DNA from: Roseicyclus sediminis
GTDB lineage: Bacteria; Pseudomonadota; Alphaproteobacteria; Rhodobacterales; Rhodobacteraceae
Direction: 5' to 3'
Assembly (NCBI RefSeq): GCF_025515305.1
Contig: NZ_JAOPHT010000001.1
Span: 357,001-421,000 of the forward strand
Length of the DNA stretch: 64,000 nucleotides
The notes under the pieces are model-generated. The model saw only the letters and a program-made list of their open reading frames with translations. It did not search any database and was not told the DNA's origin. Positions 52,549 to 64,000 of the stretch are shown one piece after another; positions within the stretch are counted from its first letter, which is position 1, and the number at the start of each line of letters is the position of its first letter. The position numbers and the translations under genes are program-made.

Positions 52549-53667
52549 ATGAAACTCTCGATCGAGCGCGCCGCACTCCTGCGCGCCGTCTCTCAGGCGC
52601 AGTCGGTTGTCGAGCGTCGCAATACCATTCCTATCCTCGCCAACGTCCTGATCGAGGCCGAGGGCGATACGGCCAGCTTCCGCGCGACCGACCTCGATAT
52701 CGAGGTGGTCGACCGCATCCCGGCCAAGGTCGAACGCGCAGGCGCGACGACGGTCTCGGCGGTCACGCTGCACGAGATCGCGCGCAAGTTGCCCGACGGC
52801 GCGCTGGTCAACATCACCGAAGACAGTGCGGCGGGACGGCTGACGGTCGAGGCCGGGCGCTCGAAGTTCCAGCTCGCCACGCTGCCGCGGGAGGATTTCC
52901 CGGTGATGACGGCCACGGAATACAGCGCCAATTTCTCGGCGCCCGCGCCGCTTCTCCGGCGCCTTTTCGACAAATCGAAATTCGCCATCTCCACCGAGGA
53001 GACGCGCTACTACCTCAACGGCGTCTACCTGCACGTCGCCGAAGGCGAGACGGGTCCGGTCCTGCGCGCCGTCGCGACGGACGGGCATCGCCTTGCACGG
53101 ATCGATGCGCCGCTGCCCGATGGCGCCGCCGGGATGCCCGGTGTGATCGTTCCGCGCAAGACGGTCGGCGAGATGCGGAAGCTCCTCGAAGACGACGAGG
53201 CCGAGATCGCGGTATCCGTCTCGGAGACGAAGATCCGCTTCGCCACGCCCGAGATCACGCTGACCTCCAAGGTCATCGACGGCACCTTCCCCGATTATTC
53301 GCGCGTCATTCCATCGGGCAACAACCGCCGCATGGAAGTCGACGCCAGCGACTTCGCCAAGGCGGTGGACCGTGTGGCGACGGTGTCCTCGGAACGCTCG
53401 CGGGCGGTGAAGATGCAGCTCGACGAGGATCGCCTGATCCTGTCGGTGAACGCCCCCGACGCGGGCGCCGCCGAAGAGGAACTGGCCGTGGCCTACGGCG
53501 ACGAGAAGCTGGAGATCGGCTTCAACGCGAAATACCTGCTGGAGATCGCCAGCCAGGTCGACCGCGAGAACGCGGTGTTCATGTTCGCCTCTTCCGCCGA
53601 GCCTACGCTGATGCGGGAAGGCGACGACTTGAGCGCGATTTATGTCGTGATGCCGATGCGGGTCTGA
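52549..53667 (+). CDS. dnaN: DNA polymerase III subunit beta (sliding clamp)
   Basis: This 372-residue clamp has the usual three repeated domains, beginning MKLSIERAALLRAVSQAQSV and ending YVVMPMRV, the standard C-terminus that helps form the hydrophobic partner pocket. Internal landmarks are RNTIPILANVLIEA, RAVATDGHRLA, GTFPDYSRVIP and SSERSRAVKM. It tethers the polymerase and many repair proteins to DNA. Confidence 0.98.
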   Translation: MKLSIERAALLRAVSQAQSVVERRNTIPILANVLIEAEGDTASFRATDLDIEVVDRIPAKVERAGATTVSAVTLHEIARKLPDGALVNITEDSAAGRLTVEAGRSKFQLATLPREDFPVMTATEYSANFSAPAPLLRRLFDKSKFAISTEETRYYLNGVYLHVAEGETGPVLRAVATDGHRLARIDAPLPDGAAGMPGVIVPRKTVGEMRKLLEDDEAEIAVSVSETKIRFATPEITLTSKVIDGTFPDYSRVIPSGNNRRMEVDASDFAKAVDRVATVSSERSRAVKMQLDEDRLILSVNAPDAGAAEEELAVAYGDEKLEIGFNAKYLLEIASQVDRENAVFMFASSAEPTLMREGDDLSAIYVVMPMRV

Positions 53668-53683
53668 CGGGGCAGATGTGAGC

Positions 53684-53709
53684 GCGCGGAATTGCCGGCA
53701 GTTCCGCGC
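53684..53709. repeat. Palindrome 1 between dnaN and recF
   Basis: A 26-bp palindrome with one mismatch (G-T wobble in RNA): 53684-53696 against 53697-53709. It is the first of three in a row. Confidence 0.8.
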
Positions 53710-53710
53710 C

Positions 53711-53728
53711 GGAAAAGCCGGCTTTTCC
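53711..53728. repeat. Palindrome 2 between dnaN and recF
   Basis: A perfect 18-bp palindrome GGAAAAGCC/GGCTTTTCC, starting one base after palindrome 1. Confidence 0.85.
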
Positions 53729-53733
53729 GCCCG

Positions 53734-53751
53734 GTTTTCCTGAAGGAAAAC
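53734..53751 (+). promoter_or_regulatory. Hairpin covering the recF ribosome site
   Basis: GTTTTCC and GGAAAAC are separated by a TGAA tetraloop. The AAGGAA that serves as the only purine-rich ribosome site before recF (ATG at 53760) lies in the loop and 3' arm, so folding would hide it. Confidence 0.6.
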
Positions 53752-53759
53752 GCGCCGCC

Positions 53760-54866
53760 ATGACCCCACACGTCGCCCACCTCGCGCTGTCGCATTTCCG
53801 CAGCCACCGGCGCACGCGGCTGGACCTCGACGGGCGGCCTGTGGCGCTGTTCGGCCCGAATGGCGCGGGCAAGACCAACCTCATGGAGGCAGTCTCGCTC
53901 CTGTCTCCCGGACGGGGCCTGCGCCGCGCCACCGCGGACGAGATCGTCCGCCGCCCCGAGGCGATCGGCTGGAAGATCCGCGCGGATCTGGCCGGTCCGG
54001 ACCTAGGGCACGAGGTGGAACTGACCGCCGAACCCGGCGCGCCGAGAAATGTCCGTCTCGACGGAAAGGCCGCGCCGCAAGTGGCGCTCGCGCGTCTCAT
54101 CCGGATCGTCTGGCTGGTGCCGGCTCAGGACCGGCTGTGGATCGAGGGGTCGGACGGGCGGCGGCGGTTTCTCGACCGCATGACAATGAGCTTCCTGCCC
54201 GACCATGCCGAGGACGTGCTGGCCTACGAGAAGGCGATGCGCGAGCGCAACCGCCTTCTCCGCGACGAGGTGCGCGACCCGGCCTGGTTCCGCGCGCTCG
54301 AGGCGCAGATGGCCGATGCGGGCGCCGCCATCTCCCACAACCGCGCGACGGCGCTGGCGCGTCTCGCCACCGCCCAGGAGGGGGCCGCCACGGCCTTTCC
54401 CGTGGCCGAACTTTCCCTCGACGGCGAGACCGGGCCGCAGGACGCCGTGGGCCTCGCCGAAGCCCTAGCCGAGGGTCGCGCGCGCGACATGGCGGCGGGA
54501 CGCACGCTGCTTGGGCCGCACCGGGCGGACCTCGGCGCCGTCTACGTGGACAAGGGCGTGCCCGCGCGGCAGTGCTCCACCGGCGAGCAGAAGGCGCTCC
54601 TGATCTCGCTGGTGCTGGCCAATGCACGCGCCCTCAAGTCCGAGACCGGGGCCGCGCCGCTCGTCCTTCTCGACGAGGTGGCGGCGCATCTCGACGCGGG
54701 GCGGCGGGCGGCCCTTTTCGACGAGATCTGCGCGCTGGAAGCCCAGGCCTGGATGACCGGCACGGGGCCGGAATTGTTCGCCGAACTCGGCCTCCGCGCG
54801 CAGCACATTGCTGTCGCCGAGGAAAACGGCGAAAGCGTCGCGACGCCAGTGGAGGACGCACCATGA
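53760..54866 (+). CDS. recF: DNA replication and repair protein RecF
   Basis: This 368-residue SMC-like ATPase loads RecA at gaps with RecO and RecR. Walker A is GPNGAGKTNL, and the family segment LSPGRGLRRA follows. The signature region is CSTGEQKALLISLVLANA and Walker B is PLVLLDEVAAHLD. The gene starts 92 bp after dnaN behind three palindromes, and its stop overlaps the VOC gene start (ATGA). Confidence 0.96.
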   Translation: MTPHVAHLALSHFRSHRRTRLDLDGRPVALFGPNGAGKTNLMEAVSLLSPGRGLRRATADEIVRRPEAIGWKIRADLAGPDLGHEVELTAEPGAPRNVRLDGKAAPQVALARLIRIVWLVPAQDRLWIEGSDGRRRFLDRMTMSFLPDHAEDVLAYEKAMRERNRLLRDEVRDPAWFRALEAQMADAGAAISHNRATALARLATAQEGAATAFPVAELSLDGETGPQDAVGLAEALAEGRARDMAAGRTLLGPHRADLGAVYVDKGVPARQCSTGEQKALLISLVLANARALKSETGAAPLVLLDEVAAHLDAGRRAALFDEICALEAQAWMTGTGPELFAELGLRAQHIAVAEENGESVATPVEDAP

Positions 54867-55309
54867 CCGACCTGCCCGTGAACCGCGTGAGCCTCCTGAC
54901 CCTCGGGGTCGCGGACCTCGAACGGTCGCGCGCCTTCTACGCCGCGCTCGGCTGGACGGAGACGCGCGCGGTCGATGGCGTCGTGTTCTACCAGATGGAC
55001 GGCATGGTGCTGGGTCTCTTCGGGGTCGATGCGCTCGCCGCAGACCAGGGTCGGCCCGAAACGTCGCTGGGTGCGGGCGCGGCGACCTACGCGCAGAACC
55101 ACCGCACGACGCAAGAGGTCGACGCCGCATATGCCCGGGCGCTCGACGCAGGCGCGGCCCCCCTGAAGGCGCCCGGGGCGACGCTTTGGGGCGGGTATTC
55201 CGGCTACTTCGCGGACCCCGACGGGCATGTCTGGGAACTGGCCGTGAACCCGCTCTGGCCGCTGGACGACGCGGGCCGCACATGGATACCGGAGATCCCC
55301 GAGACATGA
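54863..55309 (+). CDS. VOC family (glyoxalase-like) protein
   Basis: This 148-residue vicinal-oxygen-chelate protein has two beta-alpha-beta-beta-beta modules: VNRVSLLTLGVADLERSRAFYAALGW and a second ending YSGYFADPDGHVWELAVNPLW, the usual metal-ligand Glu region. The family covers glyoxalases, dioxygenases and antibiotic-resistance proteins, and the role here is unknown. It overlaps recF by 4 bp and the LysE gene by 4 bp, so it is coupled to both. Confidence 0.9.
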   Translation: MTDLPVNRVSLLTLGVADLERSRAFYAALGWTETRAVDGVVFYQMDGMVLGLFGVDALAADQGRPETSLGAGAATYAQNHRTTQEVDAAYARALDAGAAPLKAPGATLWGGYSGYFADPDGHVWELAVNPLWPLDDAGRTWIPEIPET

Positions 55310-55932
55310 CGCTCACCGCCGCGCAGGTCGCGCTTTATGCCGGCGCGCTTTTCGTCCTCTTCCTCACCCCCGGCCCGGTCTGGCTCGCCACGGCGGCGCG
55401 GGCGCTGGCGCACGGCTGGGTGGCGGCGATCCCGCTGGTCTTCGGCGTCGCGCTGGGTGACGCGGCGTGGTCGGTGACGGCAACCCTCGGCCTTGCCTGG
55501 ATCGTCGGCTCCTACGAATGGGTCATGGAGGCGCTGCGCTGGGTGGCCGTGGCCGTCTTCGCGGCCATGGGCCTGCTGCTCATCCGCCACGCGGACCGGG
55601 CGATCTCGGCCGACAGCCGCCTGAACCGCCCGGGCGCCTGGGCGGGGTTCCTCGCCGGGGTCGCCGCGATCCTCGCCAATCCGAAGGCGATCCTGTTCTA
55701 CATGGGCATGTTGCCGGGTTTCTTCGATCTGACCACGGTCACGGCGGCGGATGTCGCCGTCATCGCCGCGATCTCGATGGGCGTTCCCCTGGTCGGCAAC
55801 ATCGGTTTCGCCTGGCTGGTGGACCGTGCGCGCCGGCGGTTTTCCAGCCCGGAGCGTCTGGCGCGGATCAACCGGGTCGCCGGTGCGCTCCTGATCCTCG
55901 TGGCTGTGGTGATCGGCCTGTCCAACCGCTAA
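55306..55932 (+). CDS. LysE/RhtB family exporter
   Basis: This 208-residue inner-membrane exporter of amino acids or related metabolites has about six transmembrane helices. It contains the family motif LFVLFLTPGPVWLATAARAL near the start and GFLAGVAAILANPKAILFYMGMLP in the middle. Its start overlaps the VOC gene. The substrate is not predictable. Confidence 0.92.
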   Translation: MTLTAAQVALYAGALFVLFLTPGPVWLATAARALAHGWVAAIPLVFGVALGDAAWSVTATLGLAWIVGSYEWVMEALRWVAVAVFAAMGLLLIRHADRAISADSRLNRPGAWAGFLAGVAAILANPKAILFYMGMLPGFFDLTTVTAADVAVIAAISMGVPLVGNIGFAWLVDRARRRFSSPERLARINRVAGALLILVAVVIGLSNR

Positions 55933-55949
55933 ATATTGGGGCAGATCGC

Positions 55950-59147
<3,198 letters not shown>

Positions 59148-59245
59148 TCATCCCTCCGACGACCGGATGGCGGAAGCTAGCACGCCCCTTGCCCGACTCA
59201 TACCCCGGCCCCTAGCCTTCGATGCATCCAGCACCGGAGGCTTCC

Positions 59246-60121
59246 ATGAAACACGCCATCCTCACCGCCGTCATCGCCCTCGCGCCCACCCTCGCCGCCG
59301 CCGAGATGACGGAGACCACCGTGATCATCGAGCGTCCCGGACAGGACGTCATCGGCACCCTTGCCCTCCCCGCGGGAGACCCCGCACCCGCCGTCCTGCT
59401 CCTGCACGGCTTTACCGGGTCGCGGCACGAATTGATGACCGAAGCCGTGCCCGAAGGCGTCTTCGCCCGCACCGCAGCGCGGCTGGCCGATGCCGGGTAT
59501 GCCAGCCTGCGCATCGATTTCGCCGGATCGGGCGAGGCGACCGACGAGATGAGTTTCGCCGAGACGACCTTCGAGGGACAGATCGGGGACGCTCTCGCCG
59601 CCGTCGAGTATCTGCGCGGTCTCGACAGCATCGACACCGAAGACCTTTTCCTCATCGGCTGGAGCCAGGGTGGCCTTGTCGCCGCCGCCACGGCCGGGCG
59701 CAGCGACGCCTTCGACGCCGTGGCGCTGTGGAACGCGGTCGCCACCCCGCGGGAGACCTATAGCGCCATCCTCACGGAGGAGACGGTCGCCGCCGGTCTC
59801 GCCGCCGGACCGGACGAGCCGGTCCCCGTGACACTGCCCTGGGCCGAGATCACGCTGAACGGCGCCTTCTTCCAGGGTCTGGAAACGCTCGACCCGGTGG
59901 CCGAGATCGCGCCCTATGACGGGCCGCTTTTCGTCGCACAGGGCAGCCTCGACACCACCGTTCCTCCCGCTTCGGCCGATCTCTACATCGCCGCCCATGA
60001 CGGGGAGGAAGACCTGTGGACCGCCGAAATGGACCATGTCTTCAACATCTTCGCCACGGGTGACGTGCTGGAGGAATTGATCGCTGCGAACATCGCCTAT
60101 TTCGATGCTCATGCGGACTGA
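59246..60121 (+). CDS. Exported alpha/beta hydrolase
   Basis: This is a 291-residue hydrolase with a signal peptide at about 1-19 (MKHAILTAVIALAPTLAAA) and thus probably periplasmic. The fold shows the oxyanion segment LLLHGFTGSRHE, nucleophile Ser in LIGWSQGGLVA, an acid in VAQGSLDTTVP and catalytic His in EMDHVFN. The architecture resembles feruloyl-esterase/dienelactone-hydrolase-type enzymes. GGAGG supports the ATG at 59246. The substrate is unknown. Confidence 0.88.
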   Translation: MKHAILTAVIALAPTLAAAEMTETTVIIERPGQDVIGTLALPAGDPAPAVLLLHGFTGSRHELMTEAVPEGVFARTAARLADAGYASLRIDFAGSGEATDEMSFAETTFEGQIGDALAAVEYLRGLDSIDTEDLFLIGWSQGGLVAAATAGRSDAFDAVALWNAVATPRETYSAILTEETVAAGLAAGPDEPVPVTLPWAEITLNGAFFQGLETLDPVAEIAPYDGPLFVAQGSLDTTVPPASADLYIAAHDGEEDLWTAEMDHVFNIFATGDVLEELIAANIAYFDAHAD

Positions 60122-60232
60122 GCGCGGGCGTTTCGCGGGGCGACGCAGCCGAAACATGCGGCAAGGCGCATGAGGGCCCCTCACTTCAACGGGCCGGCGT
60201 TGCCCGCCCTCGGGCGTCTGTAGGGCACGCGG

Positions 60233-60889
60233 ATGTCCGACGGGTTCGCCGACATGATACATGCCGCCATCGGCTTCTTCGCGAAGTTGAAGGCGGACAA
60301 CACGCGCGATTTCTTCGAGGCGCACAAGGCCTTCTACACCGGCGAGATCCGCAAGCCCGCCGAACTGATGGCCGACCTTTTCGCGGAGGACCTCGCGCGC
60401 GCCACGGGCAAGGCGCATGGGCCGAAGGTCTTCCGCATCCACCGCGATGTGCGGTTCTCGAAGGACAAGACGCCCTACAACGCGCATCTCCACATCCTGT
60501 GGTCCCGCCCCGGGACGGCCGTGACGCCCGCGTGGTTCTTCGGCGCCGCTCCGGAGTACCTGACCTTCGGCATGGGCGTGATGGGGCTGGAGAAGGACGC
60601 GCTGGCCCGCTACCGGCGCATGGTGGACGACGACGGCGACGCGCTGACCGCCGCGATGGCGCAAGGGGGATTGTCGCTGTCGGACTGGGGCCCGGACCCG
60701 CTGAAACGGGTGCCGAAGCCATACGCGGAGGATCATCCCCAGGCGGAGCTTCTGAAGCGCAAGGCCTTCGCCGTGTCCACATCGCTGCCGGATGGATGGG
60801 AGAATGCCGGGCTGTTGCCTGCGCTCAACGCGCTTGTTCAGCCTATGCTGCCGGTGTGGCGCATCCTCGACGCGGCCTTCCCCGGCTGA
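60233..60889 (+). CDS. DUF2461 domain-containing protein
   Basis: This 218-residue protein of the DUF2461/TIGR02453 family has unknown biochemical function. Family marks are the FFAKLKADNTRDFFEAHK start, PKVFRIHRDVRFSKDKTPYNAHLHI and the PAWFFGAAPEYLTFGMGVMG block. No signal or membrane segment. It is a single gene, converging with the hemerythrin-like gene by 6 bp. Confidence 0.93.
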   Translation: MSDGFADMIHAAIGFFAKLKADNTRDFFEAHKAFYTGEIRKPAELMADLFAEDLARATGKAHGPKVFRIHRDVRFSKDKTPYNAHLHILWSRPGTAVTPAWFFGAAPEYLTFGMGVMGLEKDALARYRRMVDDDGDALTAAMAQGGLSLSDWGPDPLKRVPKPYAEDHPQAELLKRKAFAVSTSLPDGWENAGLLPALNALVQPMLPVWRILDAAFPG

Positions 60890-60895
60890 ACCGGT

Positions 60896-61462
60896 TCAAC
60901 CGAGACCGTCGGCGCCATGCTTGAGGATGACGGGGACAATCAGGTCCTCCTCGTCCTCGAGATGCCGGCCGATGAGGCGGGACAGGTCGGCCAGACCGTC
61001 ACGGAGCGCGCCTGCGGGGGCCCTGGAGTCCTTGCCACCGGCCCCCTCGATCGCGCCGTTCGCCTGCCCGACGAAACGGTTGAGTATCCCGTCAAGCGCG
61101 TGGTGGTCGGCATCGAGCAGGTCGAAACCGCGCTCGATCCTCGCGTCCTTCTCGCGCAGGAGCGGAAAATAGTGATGATCCTCGATCTGGTGATGGCCGT
61201 GCAGCTGGTTGACGAAAAGCCCGCCGTAGCGCGCAATCCCCTGCGCGAAACCGCGCGGGTCGCGATCGCCATCGAGAAACGCCTCCGTCTCGCGGGACAT
61301 GTGGTCCATGATCTGGCGGAACATCATGTGCCGTTCCAGCCAGAAGCTGACGAGGCCATGGAATTGCGGATGCGCCTGCCAGCTTTCGCGTGGATGGGCG
61401 GCGAGAAGGATGCGAAGCGGCTCTGGCAAGCCGGGCCGTTGGTCGAGGCTGTCGGGGGTCAT
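60896..61462 (-). CDS. Hemerythrin domain-containing protein
   Basis: This is a 188-residue protein with a hemerythrin-like four-helix bundle. Candidate di-iron ligands are the His in FWLERHMMF, HGHHQIEDHHYFP, LDADHHALDGIL and the HLEDEEDLIVP carboxylates, in the usual order. Such proteins bind oxygen or nitric oxide, or sense iron and redox state. It follows trhO by about 40 bp in the same direction. Confidence 0.9.
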   Translation of the reverse strand: MTPDSLDQRPGLPEPLRILLAAHPRESWQAHPQFHGLVSFWLERHMMFRQIMDHMSRETEAFLDGDRDPRGFAQGIARYGGLFVNQLHGHHQIEDHHYFPLLREKDARIERGFDLLDADHHALDGILNRFVGQANGAIEGAGGKDSRAPAGALRDGLADLSRLIGRHLEDEEDLIVPVILKHGADGLG

Positions 61463-61501
61463 GGAGCGCGAGATAACCCTGTCGTGGGCGGATGCAAGGC
61501 C

Positions 61502-62404
61502 TCAGCCGCCCAGATGCGCCATCCCGCGCGCCTCGGCCAGCCTGACCTGGCGCTGGCGTTCGCGGAACCGGGCGCGGTCGGCCTCGGTGAATTCGCCGAT
61601 GCAGCGGGGACATGTCACGCCTTCCTCGTAGTCGGCATGGGCCCTGTCCGCAGGGCCGAGCGGGCGGCGGCAGGCACGGCAAAGGCTGTGGTCGGTCTCG
61701 GCCAGTCCGTGGGTCACCGCGACGCGCTCGTCGAAGACGAAGCAGCCGCCCTGCCAGAGGCTTTGCTCCTCCGGCACTTCCTCGAGATATTTCAGGATGC
61801 CGCCCTGCAGATGGTAGACCTCCTCGACCCCCTGAGCCTTGAGGTAGGCCGTCGACTTCTCGCATCGGATGCCGCCGGTGCAGAACATCGCGATCCGCTT
61901 GTTGTGGAAACGGTCGCGGTTCTCCTCCCACCAGGCGGGAAAGTCGCGGAAGCTGGCGGTTCCGGGGTCGATGGCACCCGCGAAGCTGCCGATCGCCGTC
62001 TCGTAGTCGTTGCGGGTGTCGATCACCGCGACATCCGGAGACGAGATCAGCGCGTTCCAGTCGGACGGCGCGACATAGGTACCGACAAGGGCGTTGGGGT
62101 CCGTGCCCGGAACGCCCATCGTCACGATTTCGCGCTTCAGCCGCACCTTCATGCGCCCGAACGGCATCTCGGAGGCGGTCGACTCCTTCCAGTCGAGATC
62201 GGCGCAGCCCGGCAGCCCGCGAATATGCGCCAGAACCGCGTCCACGCCGGCCCGCGGGCCGGCGATCGTGCCGTTGATCCCTTCGGTCGCCAGCAGGAGC
62301 GAGCCTTTCACGCCCCCCGCCTCGCACACCTGCAGGAGAGGTTCGCGAAGTGCGGCGGGGTCGGGAAATCTCGTGAAACGGTAGAGCGCGGCGACGGTCA
62401 GCAT
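61502..62404 (-). CDS. trhO: tRNA uridine(34) hydroxylase TrhO (rhodanese-related)
   Basis: TrhO (YceA) makes 5-hydroxyuridine at the wobble position of several tRNAs in an oxygen-dependent way. The 300-residue protein has an N-terminal acylphosphatase-like domain with [16 protein letters not shown], the [17 protein letters not shown] link, a rhodanese domain with VIDTRNDYE and active-site Cys in [17 protein letters not shown], and a C-terminal Zn-type [10 protein letters not shown]...CPRC segment. Length and order are standard. Confidence 0.95.
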   Translation of the reverse strand: MLTVAALYRFTRFPDPAALREPLLQVCEAGGVKGSLLLATEGINGTIAGPRAGVDAVLAHIRGLPGCADLDWKESTASEMPFGRMKVRLKREIVTMGVPGTDPNALVGTYVAPSDWNALISSPDVAVIDTRNDYETAIGSFAGAIDPGTASFRDFPAWWEENRDRFHNKRIAMFCTGGIRCEKSTAYLKAQGVEEVYHLQGGILKYLEEVPEEQSLWQGGCFVFDERVAVTHGLAETDHSLCRACRRPLGPADRAHADYEEGVTCPRCIGEFTEADRARFRERQRQVRLAEARGMAHLGG

Positions 62405-62480
62405 GGCGTCGCCCTACAAGGTTGCGCGTCTCCGCTCAAGGCGTAGGGTAGTCCATCATGCCAACCAGCGGAGACCCCGG

Positions 62481-63086
62481 ATGCGCGACGCCGCCCATGC
62501 CCTTCTCGTCATCGACGTCCAGAACGATTTCTGCCCCGGCGGCGCGCTGGCCGTGCCCGGCGGCGACGAGATCGTGCCGGGCATCAACGCCTTGATGGAC
62601 GAGTACGCCGCCGTCATCCTGACACAGGACTGGCATCCGGCCGATCACCTGAGCTTCGCCAGCCAGCACCCCGGCAAGGCGCCGATGGAGATGACCGAGA
62701 TGCCCTACGGTCCGCAGGTTCTATGGCCGGACCATTGCGTGCAGGGAACGGGCGGTGCCGCATTCCACCCCGATCTGAACACGGCGCGCGCCGACATGAT
62801 CATCCGCAAGGGCTTCCGCCGCGAGATCGACAGCTATTCGGCCTTCTTCGAGAACGACCACGCGACGCCCACGGGGCTCGAGGGCTATCTGCGCACGCGC
62901 GGGATCGCCCGCCTGACGCTCGTGGGGCTCGCGACGGATTTCTGCGTGAACTACTCGGCGGTGGATGCGGCGCGGCTCGGGTTCGAAACCGAGGTCCGGG
63001 GCGATCTCTGCCGCGCGATCGATATCGGGGGCTCGCTCGATGCAGCAAGGACGGGAATGGCCGAGGCCGGTGTCGCGCTGGTCTGA
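62481..63086 (+). CDS. pncA: Nicotinamidase
   Basis: PncA hydrolyses nicotinamide to nicotinate for NAD salvage. The 201-residue isochorismatase-fold protein shows catalytic Asp in LLVIDVQNDFCPGGAL, metal-site residues in TQDWHPADHLSFAS, Lys in IIRKGFRREIDSYSAF and the nucleophile Cys in GLATDFCVNYSA. GGAG precedes the ATG at 62481. It is divergent from trhO, and the following gene overlaps its end. A partial gene nearby may also act in NAD salvage. Confidence 0.95.
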   Translation: MRDAAHALLVIDVQNDFCPGGALAVPGGDEIVPGINALMDEYAAVILTQDWHPADHLSFASQHPGKAPMEMTEMPYGPQVLWPDHCVQGTGGAAFHPDLNTARADMIIRKGFRREIDSYSAFFENDHATPTGLEGYLRTRGIARLTLVGLATDFCVNYSAVDAARLGFETEVRGDLCRAIDIGGSLDAARTGMAEAGVALV

Positions 63087-63855
63087 CTTCAAGACCGCGG
63101 TTGCGTCCTTCGCGCTGGCGGTATGGTTCGCTGTTCCGGCACAGGCCGGTGACGAGGTCTGCGCAAACCCGCCGGACTACCGGAGCGGCGACGCGGCCCT
63201 CGACGCCCTGCTCCAACGCGTGACGCCCGCGCTGGAGGAATATCCCTCGCTTCGCGACGCCGTGTCCGGGATCGCACCCGCCTTCTGCATCTCCGGGGAA
63301 CCGTTCAACGCGCTCGGCTTCTACGAACCGGAGACCCGGAAGATCGTCGTCTCGGAAGGCCTCGATCCCGACCTGCAGCTGGCGATCCTGTTCCACGAAC
63401 TTCGGCACGTGGAACACCATGCCCGCGGCCTCTGCCCCGACCTGTCGCTGTCGATGCGGGACTACGCGCGCGCCGTCTGGGCGATGGAGGCCGATGCCGC
63501 CACCATCAGCCTGATCGTCGCATGGGACTACGCCGAAGGCGGCGACCCGGGCCCATGGGACGCGCTGGTCGACCAGCCGCGCTTCGGCGACATCGCGCGA
63601 ACATTCGGCGCGGTGGTGTCGGAGGGCGGGGACATCTTCACGGCAAGCGAGGCGGCCTTCACCGCCTGGTACCAGAACGAGGACAGACGGACGGGCTACT
63701 ACATCGCCAGTTGTCTTTCCTATCTCGACGACCAGGAGCAAAGCCACGCCCTGCCCGCGTACGGCAGCCTCCCACCTGCCTATTTCGACCGCCTTTGCAT
63801 CCTTCCCGATGGCCGCCCCTTCGATTGCGAGGAGCCTGCAAGCAGCGACGACTGA
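63070..63855 (+). CDS. Exported putative zinc metallopeptidase-like protein (HExxH)
   Basis: This 261-residue protein begins at a GTG that overlaps the pncA end by 17 bp and starts a signal peptide ending near PAQAG. The mature part has a clear HExxH motif in LFHELRHVEHHARGLCPDL, then acidic residues downstream (WAMEADAAT) suitable as a third ligand, and four or more cysteines that could form disulfides. It resembles DUF6639/6782-type uncharacterised proteins; no substrate is known. The start is inferred from the signal peptide because no ATG fits. Confidence 0.75.
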   Translation: MSRWSDFKTAVASFALAVWFAVPAQAGDEVCANPPDYRSGDAALDALLQRVTPALEEYPSLRDAVSGIAPAFCISGEPFNALGFYEPETRKIVVSEGLDPDLQLAILFHELRHVEHHARGLCPDLSLSMRDYARAVWAMEADAATISLIVAWDYAEGGDPGPWDALVDQPRFGDIARTFGAVVSEGGDIFTASEAAFTAWYQNEDRRTGYYIASCLSYLDDQEQSHALPAYGSLPPAYFDRLCILPDGRPFDCEEPASSDD

Positions 63856-63861
63856 GATCGG

Positions 63862-64000
63862 TCAGAACACGGCGTGTTCGCGCAGGTCGGCCTCAACCTC
63901 GCCCGAGGCGAGCCGCGCGTAGTGCTGCGCCAGGGTCTCGGTCCCGAATTCGGGCGTCGCGTCGGCGTCGTAGCGGCCAGCGGCCTCGTCCCAGACCAGC
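63862..64000 (-). CDS. C-terminal end of a leftward gene, possibly nicotinate phosphoribosyltransferase (partial)
   Basis: The last 45 codons of a minus-strand gene run off the right edge. The readable end is LVWDEAAGRYDADATPEF, then LAQHYARLASGEVEADLREHAVF and a TGA stop. The style (YDADATPEFGTETL) is consistent with the C-terminus of a long-form nicotinate phosphoribosyltransferase, and its neighbour is pncA, but 45 residues are too few for a firm call. Confidence 0.5.
   Translation of the reverse strand, partial: LVWDEAAGRYDADATPEFGTETLAQHYARLASGEVEADLREHAVF

Noticed and set aside
51103-53769. 888-codon open frame on the minus strand
   Set aside because: It is antisense to dnaA and dnaN, both certain genes; long shadow frames are expected in GC-rich DNA, and the product is low-complexity Arg/Asp/His/Leu without motifs.

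Overview
The window is GC-rich chromosomal DNA of an alphaproteobacterium, most likely a member of the Rhodobacteraceae/Roseobacter group. This rests on gene order: hemD, a Mic60-like gene and hemY in a row; ubiB-ubiE facing mutM; enoyl-CoA hydratase, rpsT, dnaA, dnaN, recF and gyrB in order; a metal transporter under Fur/Mur-type boxes; and a roseobacter-style che/flagellar cluster. Starts are often GTG or TTG, and many neighbours overlap by ATGA or GTGA. No CRISPR array, rRNA operon, complete insertion sequence or prophage was seen.

Layout. 1-11.7 kb is housekeeping: a catalytically silent M16 peptidase subunit (cut by the left edge), mutL-rmuC, a DUF2853 protein, a leftward EVE protein-gpsA-tsaD group, then hemD-mic60-hemY and tRNA-Thr(CGT). 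11.7-14.4 kb is sparser. It has a gene-free stretch behind the tRNA, then a divergent pair: a small Tat/lipobox protein with three Asp-rich repeats and a JmjC (ribosomal-oxygenase-type) hydroxylase. 14.4-23.7 kb is a catabolic island: two fumarylacetoacetate-hydrolase-family enzymes, a GntR regulator, a three-part ABC importer, an Ldh2-type dehydrogenase and a GlcD/GlpC-type flavin/iron-sulfur oxidase. 23.9-28.3 kb holds a GNAT protein and a leftward signalling set (histidine kinase, two response regulators, Hpt). 28.5-32.6 kb is a Mn/Zn-type ABC importer whose second permease carries a DtxR-like C-terminal domain.

32.9-45.7 kb is chemotaxis and flagellar: a receptor, CheD and CheB leftward; a STAS protein, CheY, CheA, CheW, CheR, a second CheY and a small orphan rightward; then a broken motB start, FlgN-like and rod-binding proteins, FliK and FlgD. 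45.8-58.4 kb is the ubiquinone, DNA-repair and replication core (ubiB, ubiE, mutM, enoyl-CoA hydratase, rpsT, dnaA, dnaN, recF, a VOC protein, a LysE exporter, gyrB). 58.4-64 kb is mixed metabolism (a CrtA-like orphan, an exported hydrolase, DUF2461, hemerythrin, trhO, pncA, an exported HExxH protein, and the end of a leftward gene cut by the right edge).

The strongest candidate for something undescribed is the JmjC oxygenase facing the repeat lipoprotein. The Asp-rich repeats look like a possible hydroxylation substrate, but the link is inferred from adjacency and composition only. Other points of interest are the permease-repressor fusion, a CheB that has lost its phosphoacceptor aspartate, a motB cut off after its N-terminal motif, three consecutive palindromes between dnaN and recF, and a possible small RNA near 5.1 kb.
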